Assembly (NCBI GenBank): GCA_964594665.1
Contig: CAZQNY010000144.1
Location: 1 to 6,224, forward strand
Source of the DNA: BM520 sp964594665
Lineage (GTDB): Bacteria > Bacteroidota > Bacteroidia > Bacteroidales > BM520
Length of the DNA: 6,224 nucleotides
Direction of reading: 5' to 3'
This document shows, piece after piece, positions 1-6,223 of this stretch. The translations under genes and the position numbers were made by a program. Position 1 is the first letter of the stretch; every line of letters begins with the position of its first letter. The notes beneath the pieces were generated by a model that had not been told where the DNA came from, made no database searches, and saw only the letters and a list, made by a program, of their open reading frames with translations.

Positions 1-5
1 AATAA

Positions 6-290
6 CTAATTCTTCACAAACTTCTCCACGGAAACATTATTCTTCTCATCTTCCAGTATCAATACATAAATACCATTGGGGAGTGACTGTGTTTTGATGA
101 CTTTTTCTTCTGGTGTAAGGATTCCTGATTTGATAATCGTTCCGTTAAAATCGACAATTTTGTAATGATGTGTAACAGGGCTGTTTTGAAGCTGAATTTC
201 TGCTGTTGCCGGGTTTGGAGTGATGTTAACAGTTAATGATGGTTCTTGCATTACACTGGGAATAATATCCACAATAATATGAATATCCAC
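6..290 (-). CDS. T9SS type A C-terminal sorting domain, orphan fragment or mini-protein
   Basis: The roughly 80-residue C-terminal part is a type IX secretion sorting domain (TIGR04183-like). Such tails carry cargo through the outer-membrane T9SS translocon and are then removed or replaced by a surface anchor. Visible motifs are ITPNPAT near the start (the conserved PNP box), a middle YKIVDFNGTIIKSG strand pair, and a final LPNGIYVLILEDE strand followed by a basic FVKN terminus. Sorting domains normally end proteins of several hundred residues, but here the frame is open only back to a stop at 345-347 and no cargo domain exists. Possible starts are GTG at 290 or ATG at 251; neither gives a signal peptide in this frame, so the product as read could not leave the cytoplasm. 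A signal-like leader lies one base out of frame at 251-334. I infer a decayed or frameshifted gene rather than a functional protein. The domain call is strong; the gene boundaries are weak. Confidence 0.7.
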   Translation of the reverse strand: MDIHIIVDIIPSVMQEPSLTVNITPNPATAEIQLQNSPVTHHYKIVDFNGTIIKSGILTPEEKVIKTQSLPNGIYVLILEDEKNNVSVEKFVKN

Positions 291-334
291 AATAATATTT
301 TCTTCTCCACAATGAAAGAGAATATTTGCTTCAT
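251..334 (-). pseudogene. Signal-peptide-like leader frame, probable displaced 5' end of the T9SS gene
   Basis: From ATG at 334 this frame encodes 27 residues, MKQIFSFIVEKK followed by a strongly hydrophobic ILLWIFILLWILFPV, and stops at TAA 251-253. A charged start and long hydrophobic core are what a Sec signal peptide looks like. The stop overlaps the ATG at 251-249 of the sorting-domain frame (TAATG). Adding one base at the CCC run (258-260) would fuse the two into a single 109-residue frame: signal peptide, short linker, then sorting domain. This could be a frameshift mutation, a base-calling error at the C run, or chance in AT-rich DNA. The rest of the gap to the next gene (335-471) is AT-rich; I see no other gene or clear terminator in it. 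Confidence 0.4.
264..298. repeat. 17/18-bp tandem duplication
   Basis: The 17-bp unit AATATCCACAATAATAT occurs at 264-280 and again at 282-298, a period of 18 bp. The period is a multiple of three, so it preserves both overlapping minus-strand frames: it reads IIVDIH/IIVDII in the sorting-domain frame and LLWIFI/LLWILF in the leader frame. In the leader frame the duplication lengthens the hydrophobic core. Replication slippage is the likely origin. Confidence 0.85.
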
Positions 335-471
335 GATGATAGAATTAATTTTCTATAAAATTAAATACTCCTGTTTAATAAATCAATATTTTTATGGTTT
401 TTTCCCGGGTTGGCTTTTTATTTTGTCCGGTATGTATTTCGTTTTAATGCAGTGTAAATAAGATAGTATGG

Positions 472-2070
472 CTATTCCTGTAGCCTGAAGATTTCGATGT
501 TTTTGTATGTTCCGATTTTATTATAACAATATCTGTCTTTGTCAATGCGGCTATAGATAGTTGTGTCGTTAACAATAAGATATTTTGCACCTGCGGCAGT
601 GAATTGTTCCAGCTGTCCGTTTAAGGTTTTGTTCTCCTTGTCGGCAATGGTATACCCCTTCTGATTCATCAGATATAAGGAGATGTTGGTGGATTGATCG
701 GGCATGCTGATAACCTTGTCGTTGCGGTCGATACCAAGCTCCCGCAGATAGGGTGTTACGCTTTCATAGGCCTTGAACTTGAGGTTGTAGTCCCAGTGAT
801 ACCATCTCCAGTAATCAATCTTCTTTTTGCTGATTAGTACTTCCTTTAGCAGGCTGTTATAACCATGGTAGCGCATGGTCTGGTTGGCACTGCAATAGCC
901 TGTGGAAAACAAAAGCACCAGGCCCAGTAATATCTTCACCGACATTGAGTCATACACCTGCGTAAAGTATTTTTTAATAAGAACCGTTAGCGTTGCCAAA
1001 AGTGGAGGCACCAGCAACAGCGTTTCGATAAGGTAATAATCATGTACCGTAAAACTAACATACCAGGCCGACATATATAGTACCAGTGCTACTAATATTG
1101 TTCCCGTAAAAAGCAGCAGGTGGAGGTTTGTCTTTTTCAGGTTCAGAAGAATAAAAACAAGAGCAGCCAACAGAAAAAACAGTATGCTGACATGGAAAAT
1201 CGTTGGCAGCAGGTTCTCCGACAACTTATGCCATATCTCAAAAATCTTCCCGGCCTCAAGATCCCAAATGGGCTTTATAAAGGTTGTGAAATAATACGAC
1301 TGATTTTCTGCGTTGTAGTGACGGATAAAAAGAACCCATAACCCGACAAACAGGCATGGCAATGCCAGCATTAAAGCCTCCAGCCAGAATTTTCCGCTGA
1401 AAAGTTTCTGTGGTATCAACTTTATCTTCTCCAATAAAAAAAGTAAAAACAGCGGTAACAACCCGATGATAATGGTTACCCGCAGCAGAACAGCCAGGGT
1501 TGCAACAACAGAAAACAGAACCAGGTATTTCGTGCGCAGGGTATTTTTGTATTTTAAAATGAAATACCAGCTAATAAATATCAGGCTCAAAGCAGGGACA
1601 TTCACCAGAAAGTTATTGGCATAAAAGGCAATTATGGGGGAGGTGAAAATAAGTAAAGGGATAAATACCGACATAAAGCGGCTTTCCGTGACCATGGCAA
1701 TACTTTTATGCAGAGCCAGCAATCCGAGGAAGAAGATTAATAGGTTTACCAGGCGTGCTTCGAAATGTGACGGGCCGGTAATATGCCATATGGCTGCGTT
1801 AACATAGTATATCAGCGGAAACTCACCTGCGGCCTTGCCGTCGATGGATTCCTGAAGGTGCATACGGGGTTCGAAAAAGCGCATGCCATCCTGGTAGTAG
1901 TTCTGTGTTATACTTAGTGCATCCGATTGGCGCCACTGGTGGTTTGAATAGGGCCCGCGGACAATCGTCTTCTGGTACCCGTAAAACAGTGATATAACAA
2001 GCAGTGCCAGCAGCAACACATGTGTGCTGTTGAGCTTCCCGCGTACTGATTTGGTGATTCCCTTTGCCAT
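472..2070 (-). CDS. GT39/ArnT-like integral membrane glycosyltransferase
   Basis: A 532-residue polytopic inner-membrane protein resembling the GT-C fold glycosyltransferases of family 39 (Pmt/ArnT-like), which move a sugar from a lipid-phosphate donor to an acceptor on the periplasmic side. Numbering from the preferred start, a first membrane helix (about 17-32) is followed by the extracytoplasmic loop GPYSNHQWRQSD (39-50), whose acidic D50 is the usual catalytic position, then by FFEPRMHLQ and GEFPLIYYVNA, typical of Bacteroidota members. About ten more hydrophobic helices follow, and the last roughly 110 residues form a soluble domain with DQSTNISLYLMNQKGYT. The frame is open to an ATG at 2181, but a TATCTTTG promoter box at 2113-2120 lies inside that extension and the extra 37 residues are basic and unlike a membrane-protein start, so I choose ATG 2070 (MAKGITKS). 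Donor and acceptor cannot be told. No glycan-synthesis genes flank it here. Confidence 0.8.
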   Translation of the reverse strand: MAKGITKSVRGKLNSTHVLLLALLVISLFYGYQKTIVRGPYSNHQWRQSDALSITQNYYQDGMRFFEPRMHLQESIDGKAAGEFPLIYYVNAAIWHITGPSHFEARLVNLLIFFLGLLALHKSIAMVTESRFMSVFIPLLIFTSPIIAFYANNFLVNVPALSLIFISWYFILKYKNTLRTKYLVLFSVVATLAVLLRVTIIIGLLPLFLLFLLEKIKLIPQKLFSGKFWLEALMLALPCLFVGLWVLFIRHYNAENQSYYFTTFIKPIWDLEAGKIFEIWHKLSENLLPTIFHVSILFFLLAALVFILLNLKKTNLHLLLFTGTILVALVLYMSAWYVSFTVHDYYLIETLLLVPPLLATLTVLIKKYFTQVYDSMSVKILLGLVLLFSTGYCSANQTMRYHGYNSLLKEVLISKKKIDYWRWYHWDYNLKFKAYESVTPYLRELGIDRNDKVISMPDQSTNISLYLMNQKGYTIADKENKTLNGQLEQFTAAGAKYLIVNDTTIYSRIDKDRYCYNKIGTYKNIEIFRLQE

Positions 2071-2112
2071 GATGCTATATGTGGTTTGCGTTTTGTTTCT
2101 TCTATTATTTAG

Positions 2113-2120
2113 CAAAGATA
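2113..2120 (-). promoter_or_regulatory. Bacteroidota -7 promoter box for the glycosyltransferase gene
   Basis: The minus strand reads TATCTTTG, an exact match to the Bacteroidota sigma-ABfr -7 consensus TAnnTTTG. Transcription would start near 2107, giving a leader of about 35-40 nt before ATG 2070. No convincing -33 TTTG is visible upstream. The box falls downstream of the alternative ATG at 2181, which argues against that longer start. Confidence 0.55.
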
Positions 2121-2315
2121 ACCTAAAGAATGGGATTTTATACCGATGAGCCACCGGGATATGGAGGCGTTTTTTATACATCGCGAAAAAAAATCTCTTT
2201 TAATGGGTTCATTTTTTCCTGTTTTCGTATTAAGGAATAATAGATGAAATTTTTGTTGTTTCAATATAAATTTATAATGATTTCATTTATAAGTAAATTG
2301 TATGTGTAATGTTGA

Positions 2316-2327
2316 AACACATGTGTT
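2316..2327. promoter_or_regulatory. 12-bp perfect palindrome, candidate antitoxin operator
   Basis: AACACATGTGTT is a perfect inverted repeat centred at 2321/2322, 45 bp upstream of the preferred toxin start (2372). Toxin-antitoxin operons are commonly autorepressed by a dimeric helix-turn-helix antitoxin bound to such a palindrome near the promoter. A short direct repeat, ATTTATAA, lies just upstream (2270-2277 and 2285-2292). I found no good TAnnTTTG box on the plus strand. The rest of 2121-2371 is AT-rich with no gene I can support. The palindrome is seen; the operator role is inferred. Confidence 0.4.
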
Positions 2328-2371
2328 GAATGAGATGTAAGATATTTAAAATAAGTCAGATAAGTGGGTGT

Positions 2372-2818
2372 ATGACATCCGTATATTCTGTGATTATTGA
2401 TAATGACCAGGATCCTCTTTTTGATAAATTTTTAAAAAGATCATCAATTTTATTTAAAAGTGAAACAATTGATATTTTGAAACGTTTATATACGATAGGA
2501 AATAAGACTGGTGCACGCGAGCATTTTTTTAAATTAAATGAAGGATCTCCAGGTGATGGTGTTTGTGCACTGTTTGATAGTCCTGATAAAAATTTACGCC
2601 TGTATTGTATTCGTTATGGCTCGCAAATTATTATTTTGGGTAATGGCGGTATTAAGGAAAAGTCTATAAGGACATTACAGGAAGATAGTCATTTAAAAGA
2701 GGCAAATTATTTTTTAAGAAGATTGAGTTATGTTATAACAGAAAAAATAAAAAGTAAGGAGATGTGTTTTTCTGGCAATGGATTAGAGCTTGAAGGTGAA
2801 TTAGAATTTGATATTTAA
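2372..2818 (+). CDS. Putative RelE/ParE (HigB)-like toxin of a toxin-antitoxin pair
   Basis: A 148-residue protein, first gene of a two-gene unit with an XRE regulator. Relevant blocks are GAREHFFKLNEG (47-58), GDGVCAL (61-67), LRLYCIR (75-81) and IIILGNGGIK (86-95), then a helical tail (about 105-128). The order of a K-L strand, an LR-type strand, an I-L-G-x-G-x-x-K hairpin and a trailing helix matches the RelE/ParE/HigB fold, whose members cleave ribosome-bound mRNA or inhibit gyrase; which one applies cannot be told. I recall similar proteins from Bacteroidota, usually annotated hypothetical. The frame opens at ATG 2330, but ATG 2372 (MTSVYSVIIDND) is preferred: the upstream 14 residues (MRCKIFKISQ...) are unlike family starts, and 2372 leaves the palindrome and its surroundings as promoter. 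The gene is AT-rich compared with dgt and the glycosyltransferase gene, suggesting acquisition. Function is inferred from fold pattern and partner. Confidence 0.6.
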   Translation: MTSVYSVIIDNDQDPLFDKFLKRSSILFKSETIDILKRLYTIGNKTGAREHFFKLNEGSPGDGVCALFDSPDKNLRLYCIRYGSQIIILGNGGIKEKSIRTLQEDSHLKEANYFLRRLSYVITEKIKSKEMCFSGNGLELEGELEFDI

Positions 2819-2829
2819 AAAATTGAATA

Positions 2830-3213
2830 ATGAACAAAAGTAAAGAAGGTGTAATTGGTGAATTGCTCAGCGAGATAACACCTCTGGAGCAGAAGAAAAC
2901 TGACACCCGAATGATGATTGCCGCGCGTATTGATGAGGCTATGAAGAATAAAGGATGGATGAAAAAAGACTTGCTAAAAGCTATTGGACAGAAACACCCT
3001 TCTGTAATAACAAAATGGCTTTCCGGTACACACAACTTCACAATCGATACCTTGGTTGAGCTGGAAAACACTCTGGGTATATGCTTAATTACCAGAAGTA
3101 TCCCGAAACTACAATGTGATTATTTTTCCAATTTATCTATTGATAGTGAGGGTTTTGGGAATTTTAGTTTGCATGAATCCTCTTATGATATCCAATACAA
3201 AGGGAACAAATAA
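2830..3213 (+). CDS. XRE-family helix-turn-helix antitoxin
   Basis: A 127-residue protein starting 11 bp after the putative toxin stop, so almost certainly in the same transcript. Residues about 30-88 form an XRE/Cro-type DNA-binding domain: RIDEAMKNKGWMKKDLLKAIG (helices 1-2), then KHPSVITKWLSGTHNF (turn and recognition helix), then TIDTLVELENTLGI. The WLSGTHNFTIDTLVELE stretch is characteristic of HigA-like antitoxins. The first 25 residues are polar and helical, and the last 37 (after TRSIPKL) are probably flexible; either could wrap the toxin. Toxin-first order is that of higBA. It probably binds its toxin and represses the operon, perhaps through the palindrome at 2316-2327. Its stop faces the dgt stop with 79 bp between (3214-3292), where I see no good stem-loop terminator. 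Confidence 0.8.
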   Translation: MNKSKEGVIGELLSEITPLEQKKTDTRMMIAARIDEAMKNKGWMKKDLLKAIGQKHPSVITKWLSGTHNFTIDTLVELENTLGICLITRSIPKLQCDYFSNLSIDSEGFGNFSLHESSYDIQYKGNK

Positions 3214-3292
3214 TTGTTTTATACCCCTTTTGTAAAAAGTACTTATGAATAATTCCCCTTCATGCCTTCCCGCCTCTTCGGTGCCATCCACT

Positions 3293-4648
3293 TTACCGGT
3301 GTTTCGGTACCTCATACCCAAAGGCATGCTGGTAAAACTCTGTGGCATATAGGTCTGTCATGCCACTGATGAAATCGATTACAAGCCGTACATCTTCGTA
3401 GGCATTATCGCCAACAGGTTTATATTGCGCCGGCAACATACGCAGTACCTTCTTTTGTTTGCTGCTGCGATTCATTTTTGGCGTCAATACTGCCGGTACA
3501 AACAGATCCAATAACTTCGACATCACATGGTAACCGGCGAGCTCAATCTGCACTACAGTATCGTGGCTGTATATTTGCTCAATGCTCAGCTTTTCTATCT
3601 CTTTCAGAGCCGGATGTTTCTTTTCCACTTCATCCATCAAAGTGCTGTCCCAGGAGCAGTTAAGAATAATCTCTTTGTTTTCGGTGAAGATGGTCACACA
3701 CGCTTTGATGAGATAGTTAATCACCTTTGCACGGAGGTAGGATGTTTTTTCATTGTTGTCGCCGATACCCTGAAGCGTTTCAATTGTTTTGTCGTACTCA
3801 TTATATTCGTTAAAAGACCGGAGCAGTTCCATCAGCATGCGCTCTGTAGTAGCATAATCAACGATGCCCAGTCTTTGTGCATCCTCCAGGTCGATTATAC
3901 GGTAACAGATATCGTCGGCGGCTTCGGTAAGATAGACAAACGGATGGCGGAAGTAAGCCAAGGGGTTCTCAGTATCCTGCTGCAGGTTTACCTCTCCGGC
4001 GAGCTCTTTCATGGTTTCGCTTTCGCTGATAAAGAAGCCGTACTTTTTGGTGTGTTTGTGTACCTTACTTCTTGCGGCCTGCTGGCACGGGTATTTCTGT
4101 ATTGCTGCCAGGGTAGAGTAGGTGAGGCGGTAGCCACCGGTACTTTTTCCTGAATAGTGATGTGTCAGGATGCGGAAGGCATTTGCGTTGCCCTCGAAGT
4201 CACATAGCTCCTTCCATTCCATTTCGGAGAAGTGTAGCTTAAGTGTGTTTTCGGATTCCCGGAAATAGTCGGAGATAGCATCTTCACCGGAGTGGCCAAA
4301 GGCCGGGTTGCCAATATCGTGCGCCAGACAAGCAGCAGCAATTACATTGGCAAGATCGTGCGTATAAAAGTCACGGGAAGCATGGTTTATGTTTTCTGTT
4401 CCGGCGATTTGTGTCCCGGTCATTTTTCCCAGTGAACGCCCCACGCTGGCCACCTCAAGCGAGTGAGTCAGACGGTTATGAACAAAAGTACTTCCCGGCA
4501 GAGGGAAAACCTGCGTTTTGTTTTGCAGCCTTCGAAAGGCGCTGGAGAAGATCAACCGGTCATAGTCGCGTTGAAAATCGGTACGTTGTTCTTCCTGCAT
4601 ACTTGAACTGCCGGTGCGGCGGTGAGAGATGATATTCTCCCATGTCAT
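3293..4648 (-). CDS. dgt: Deoxyguanosinetriphosphate triphosphohydrolase (dGTPase)
   Basis: An HD-superfamily phosphohydrolase that splits dGTP into deoxyguanosine and triphosphate, helping set the dNTP balance. Numbering from ATG 4666, the signature FSSAFRRLQNKTQVFPLPG (40-58) is followed by the metal-binding residues H68 (NRLTHS), H116-D117 (CLAHDIGNPAFGHSGEDA) and D251/D252 (YLTEAADDICYRIIDLEDA). The FEGNANAFRIL motif (157-167) is also typical. At 451-457 residues it is full length and all HD metal ligands are present. I choose ATG 4648 (MTWENIISHRRTG), which aligns with usual family starts; ATG 4666 adds MANNSP. It lies 42 bp (24 bp from the alternative ATG) after the histidine kinase stop on the same strand, so read-through is possible, but a TATCTTTG box in the gap suggests its own promoter. 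It converges on the toxin-antitoxin pair. Family dGTPases are housekeeping enzymes in most genomes, and some restrict phages. Confidence 0.93.
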   Translation of the reverse strand: MTWENIISHRRTGSSSMQEEQRTDFQRDYDRLIFSSAFRRLQNKTQVFPLPGSTFVHNRLTHSLEVASVGRSLGKMTGTQIAGTENINHASRDFYTHDLANVIAAACLAHDIGNPAFGHSGEDAISDYFRESENTLKLHFSEMEWKELCDFEGNANAFRILTHHYSGKSTGGYRLTYSTLAAIQKYPCQQAARSKVHKHTKKYGFFISESETMKELAGEVNLQQDTENPLAYFRHPFVYLTEAADDICYRIIDLEDAQRLGIVDYATTERMLMELLRSFNEYNEYDKTIETLQGIGDNNEKTSYLRAKVINYLIKACVTIFTENKEIILNCSWDSTLMDEVEKKHPALKEIEKLSIEQIYSHDTVVQIELAGYHVMSKLLDLFVPAVLTPKMNRSSKQKKVLRMLPAQYKPVGDNAYEDVRLVIDFISGMTDLYATEFYQHAFGYEVPKHR

Positions 4649-4670
4649 TGGTGAATTATTTGCCATGGGG

Positions 4671-4678
4671 CAAAGATA
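4671..4678 (-). promoter_or_regulatory. Bacteroidota -7 promoter box for dgt
   Basis: The minus strand reads TATCTTTG, an exact TAnnTTTG match and the same octamer as in front of the glycosyltransferase gene. It ends only 4 bp before ATG 4666, so a start site 4-7 nt downstream would fall on or inside that codon. The transcript would then either be leaderless from 4666 or carry an approximately 17-nt leader to ATG 4648. No clear -33 element is visible; the upstream sequence is the end of the histidine kinase gene. Confidence 0.5.
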
Positions 4679-4690
4679 CAGCGTTTGTGG

Positions 4691-6130
4691 CTATTTCAGA
4701 TGCTTTGTGACCAGTTCTATCAGATCTTCACGTTTAAGTGGCTTGGTAAGGTAGTCGCAACAGCCTGATTCCAGTGCTTTTTCCCGGTCGCCACTCATGG
4801 CATGTGCCGTTTGTGCTATCACCGGCACCTCCGGGTTAAGGTCTTTGATAATCCGTGTGGCTTCATAGCCATTTAAAACAGGCATCTTGATATCCATTAA
4901 AATAAGATCTACTACCGGATTATTCCGAATGTATTCAACGGCCTCAGAACCATTATGAGCATGATAAATATTTACATTAAGTGGTTTAAGTATCTCGTTT
5001 AGGTAGAGGTAATTATTGAATTCATCTTCCACTATCAGAACGGTTTTACCTTTCGCTTTTGGCGTGATTTTAACTTCATCTATTTCCGGTATTCCGGAAA
5101 TTTCATGCAATTGTTCTGAAACGGGTACCTTTAAAGTGAAAGCCGATCCTTTCCCGGGAGTAGATCTGCATATAACACGTCCTTTCAGCATGGCTGCATA
5201 TTCTTTGGCAATTGACAACCCTAAGCCATTGCCGCTGTTGAGATCTTTGCCTGCAGTATTCACCTGGTAGAAGGGTTCAAAGATCAGTTCTGTCTCTTCT
5301 GGTGCTATCCCGATTCCTGTATCTGAGATATTGACGTTGAGAATCTCCTCATCCATAAAAACATTTAGACTAACTGATCCTTTTGCTGTGTATTTTAAAG
5401 CATTGTGAACCAGCTTATCAATGATTTTTTTTAGTGCTTGATAATCAGATCGTAAAATGATGTCTTTTTCGAGGTGTGGCTTTGGAAACGTTATTGATTT
5501 GTATTCCGCTTCTTTATTCCATCGAATATGGATTTCATCTAACAGATCACTGACCGAAACAGGAGTGTTGCTAATACGAACCTGACCGGTTCGTAATGAT
5601 GAGATATCAAGGATGTCATGAATGATTTCCAGCAGCTGCTGGCTGTTTGAATTTATTATGCTGCTAAATTCCAGTCGTTCAGCATCGGATATTCCTTTTT
5701 CACAGATCAGCTCACTGAACCCTACAATCCCATTTAAGGGTGTTCGTATTTCATGTGACATGTTTTCCAGAAAGGCTGTCTTTAGCCGGTCGCTCTCCAT
5801 TGCTTTGTCGCGGCTGTATTCCAGCTCACGGTTTATTTGTTCTATCTCACGGGTCTTCCTGATCAGTGTCTGATTAACCTTTTTTATTTCCTTGTTTGTT
5901 TTTTCAAGGTGCTTCTCTGATCGCTCCAGCTTTATGAGTTGCTTCCTGACAAAGGAATAAAAAAACAACCCTGTTATGATAATGAAAAACCATCCTTTAT
6001 AGGTCTGCAGCTCGGTTAAAGCCTCTTTGTTTTGTGTAATAGAAAGCAGCAGTTTATCGGAAAACAGTATCCACAGACCTCCAAGCAGAAGATAGAGTAA
6101 TGTTATTTTTAATTCAAAGCGTAGTTTCAT
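4691..6130 (-). CDS. Membrane hybrid sensor histidine kinase with C-terminal receiver
   Basis: A 479-residue hybrid kinase. Two membrane helices (about 9-30 and 46-61) flank a short loop of about 15 residues. The module LWILFSDKLL...QTYKGWFF resembles an N-terminal two-helix unit common to many PAS and kinase proteins. A charged coiled coil (about 65-112) leads to HisKA with the H box SHEIRTPLNG (phospho-acceptor H126). The HATPase domain has the N box HNALKY (N243), DTGIGI (270-275), FEPFYQ (284-289) and GNGLGL (300-305). A receiver (about 362-478) has acidic E368/D369, phospho-acceptor D413 (LMDIKMPVLNG), T441 and K463. All catalytic residues are present. No PAS, GAF or large periplasmic sensor exists, so the signal is probably sensed in the membrane or by the coiled coil. 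There is no DNA-binding output domain or adjacent regulator; phosphate may pass to a phosphotransfer protein encoded elsewhere. ATG 6130 (MKLRFELK) gives a proper basic start before helix 1. Confidence 0.93.
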   Translation of the reverse strand: MKLRFELKITLLYLLLGGLWILFSDKLLLSITQNKEALTELQTYKGWFFIIITGLFFYSFVRKQLIKLERSEKHLEKTNKEIKKVNQTLIRKTREIEQINRELEYSRDKAMESDRLKTAFLENMSHEIRTPLNGIVGFSELICEKGISDAERLEFSSIINSNSQQLLEIIHDILDISSLRTGQVRISNTPVSVSDLLDEIHIRWNKEAEYKSITFPKPHLEKDIILRSDYQALKKIIDKLVHNALKYTAKGSVSLNVFMDEEILNVNISDTGIGIAPEETELIFEPFYQVNTAGKDLNSGNGLGLSIAKEYAAMLKGRVICRSTPGKGSAFTLKVPVSEQLHEISGIPEIDEVKITPKAKGKTVLIVEDEFNNYLYLNEILKPLNVNIYHAHNGSEAVEYIRNNPVVDLILMDIKMPVLNGYEATRIIKDLNPEVPVIAQTAHAMSGDREKALESGCCDYLTKPLKREDLIELVTKHLK

Positions 6131-6154
6131 TGTATAGGCTGTTATTTATCAACA

Positions 6155-6189
6155 CATTAACAATCTGTTGGCTAAATAGTTTGTTAATG
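6155..6189. repeat. 9-bp perfect inverted repeat upstream of the histidine kinase
   Basis: CATTAACAA at 6155-6163 and its exact complement TTGTTAATG at 6181-6189 are separated by 17 bp, with arm centres 26 bp apart. The pair begins 25 bp upstream of the kinase start and sits at or just after the likely transcription start, where a repressor or activator dimer could bind. It could also form a long-looped stem in the leader RNA. The repeat is seen; the role is inferred. Confidence 0.4.
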
Positions 6190-6190
6190 G

Positions 6191-6223
6191 CACATATATT
6201 GAGAATCGGTCTTTTTCTCCAAA
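6191..6223 (-). promoter_or_regulatory. Possible promoter of the histidine kinase gene
   Basis: On the minus strand TTTG (6223-6220) is followed after 21 bp by TATATGTG (6198-6191). This fits the Bacteroidota -33 TTTG / -7 TAnnTTTG layout with correct spacing and one mismatch in the -7 box. Transcription would start near 6186, leaving a leader of about 55 nt that contains the inverted repeat. The AT-rich context makes chance matches easy. Confidence 0.3.

Noticed and set aside
251..262. Programmed -1 frameshift joining leader and sorting domain
   Set aside because: No X-XXY-YYZ slippery heptamer or downstream structure is visible at the junction; mutation or base-calling error is simpler.
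246..461. Plus-strand 71-codon frame in the gap left of the glycosyltransferase gene
   Set aside because: Asn/Ile/Phe-rich translation of AT-rich DNA, containing the tandem repeat; no motif, no promoter, and antisense to the T9SS fragment.
2205..2220. AATG-GGTT-CATT followed by a T run as a terminator
   Set aside because: A four-pair stem is too short, and no plus-strand gene ends there.
2733..3071. Minus-strand 112-codon frame across the toxin-antitoxin junction
   Set aside because: It overlaps two better-supported genes in antisense and shows low-complexity Phe/Ile/Ser composition typical of a shadow frame.
3225..3240. CTTTT/AAAAG inverted repeat after the antitoxin gene as a terminator
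   Set aside because: The stem is only five A-T-rich pairs with a three-base loop and no U tract follows; too weak to call.
3133..3348. Minus-strand 71-codon frame across the convergent gap
   Set aside because: It overlaps the ends of both the antitoxin and dgt genes in other frames and has no recognisable feature.
3527..4153. Open 208-codon frame on the plus strand, antisense to dgt
   Set aside because: It lies wholly inside a well-conserved dGTPase gene, has no recognisable domain, and its hydrophobic runs mirror the opposite strand.
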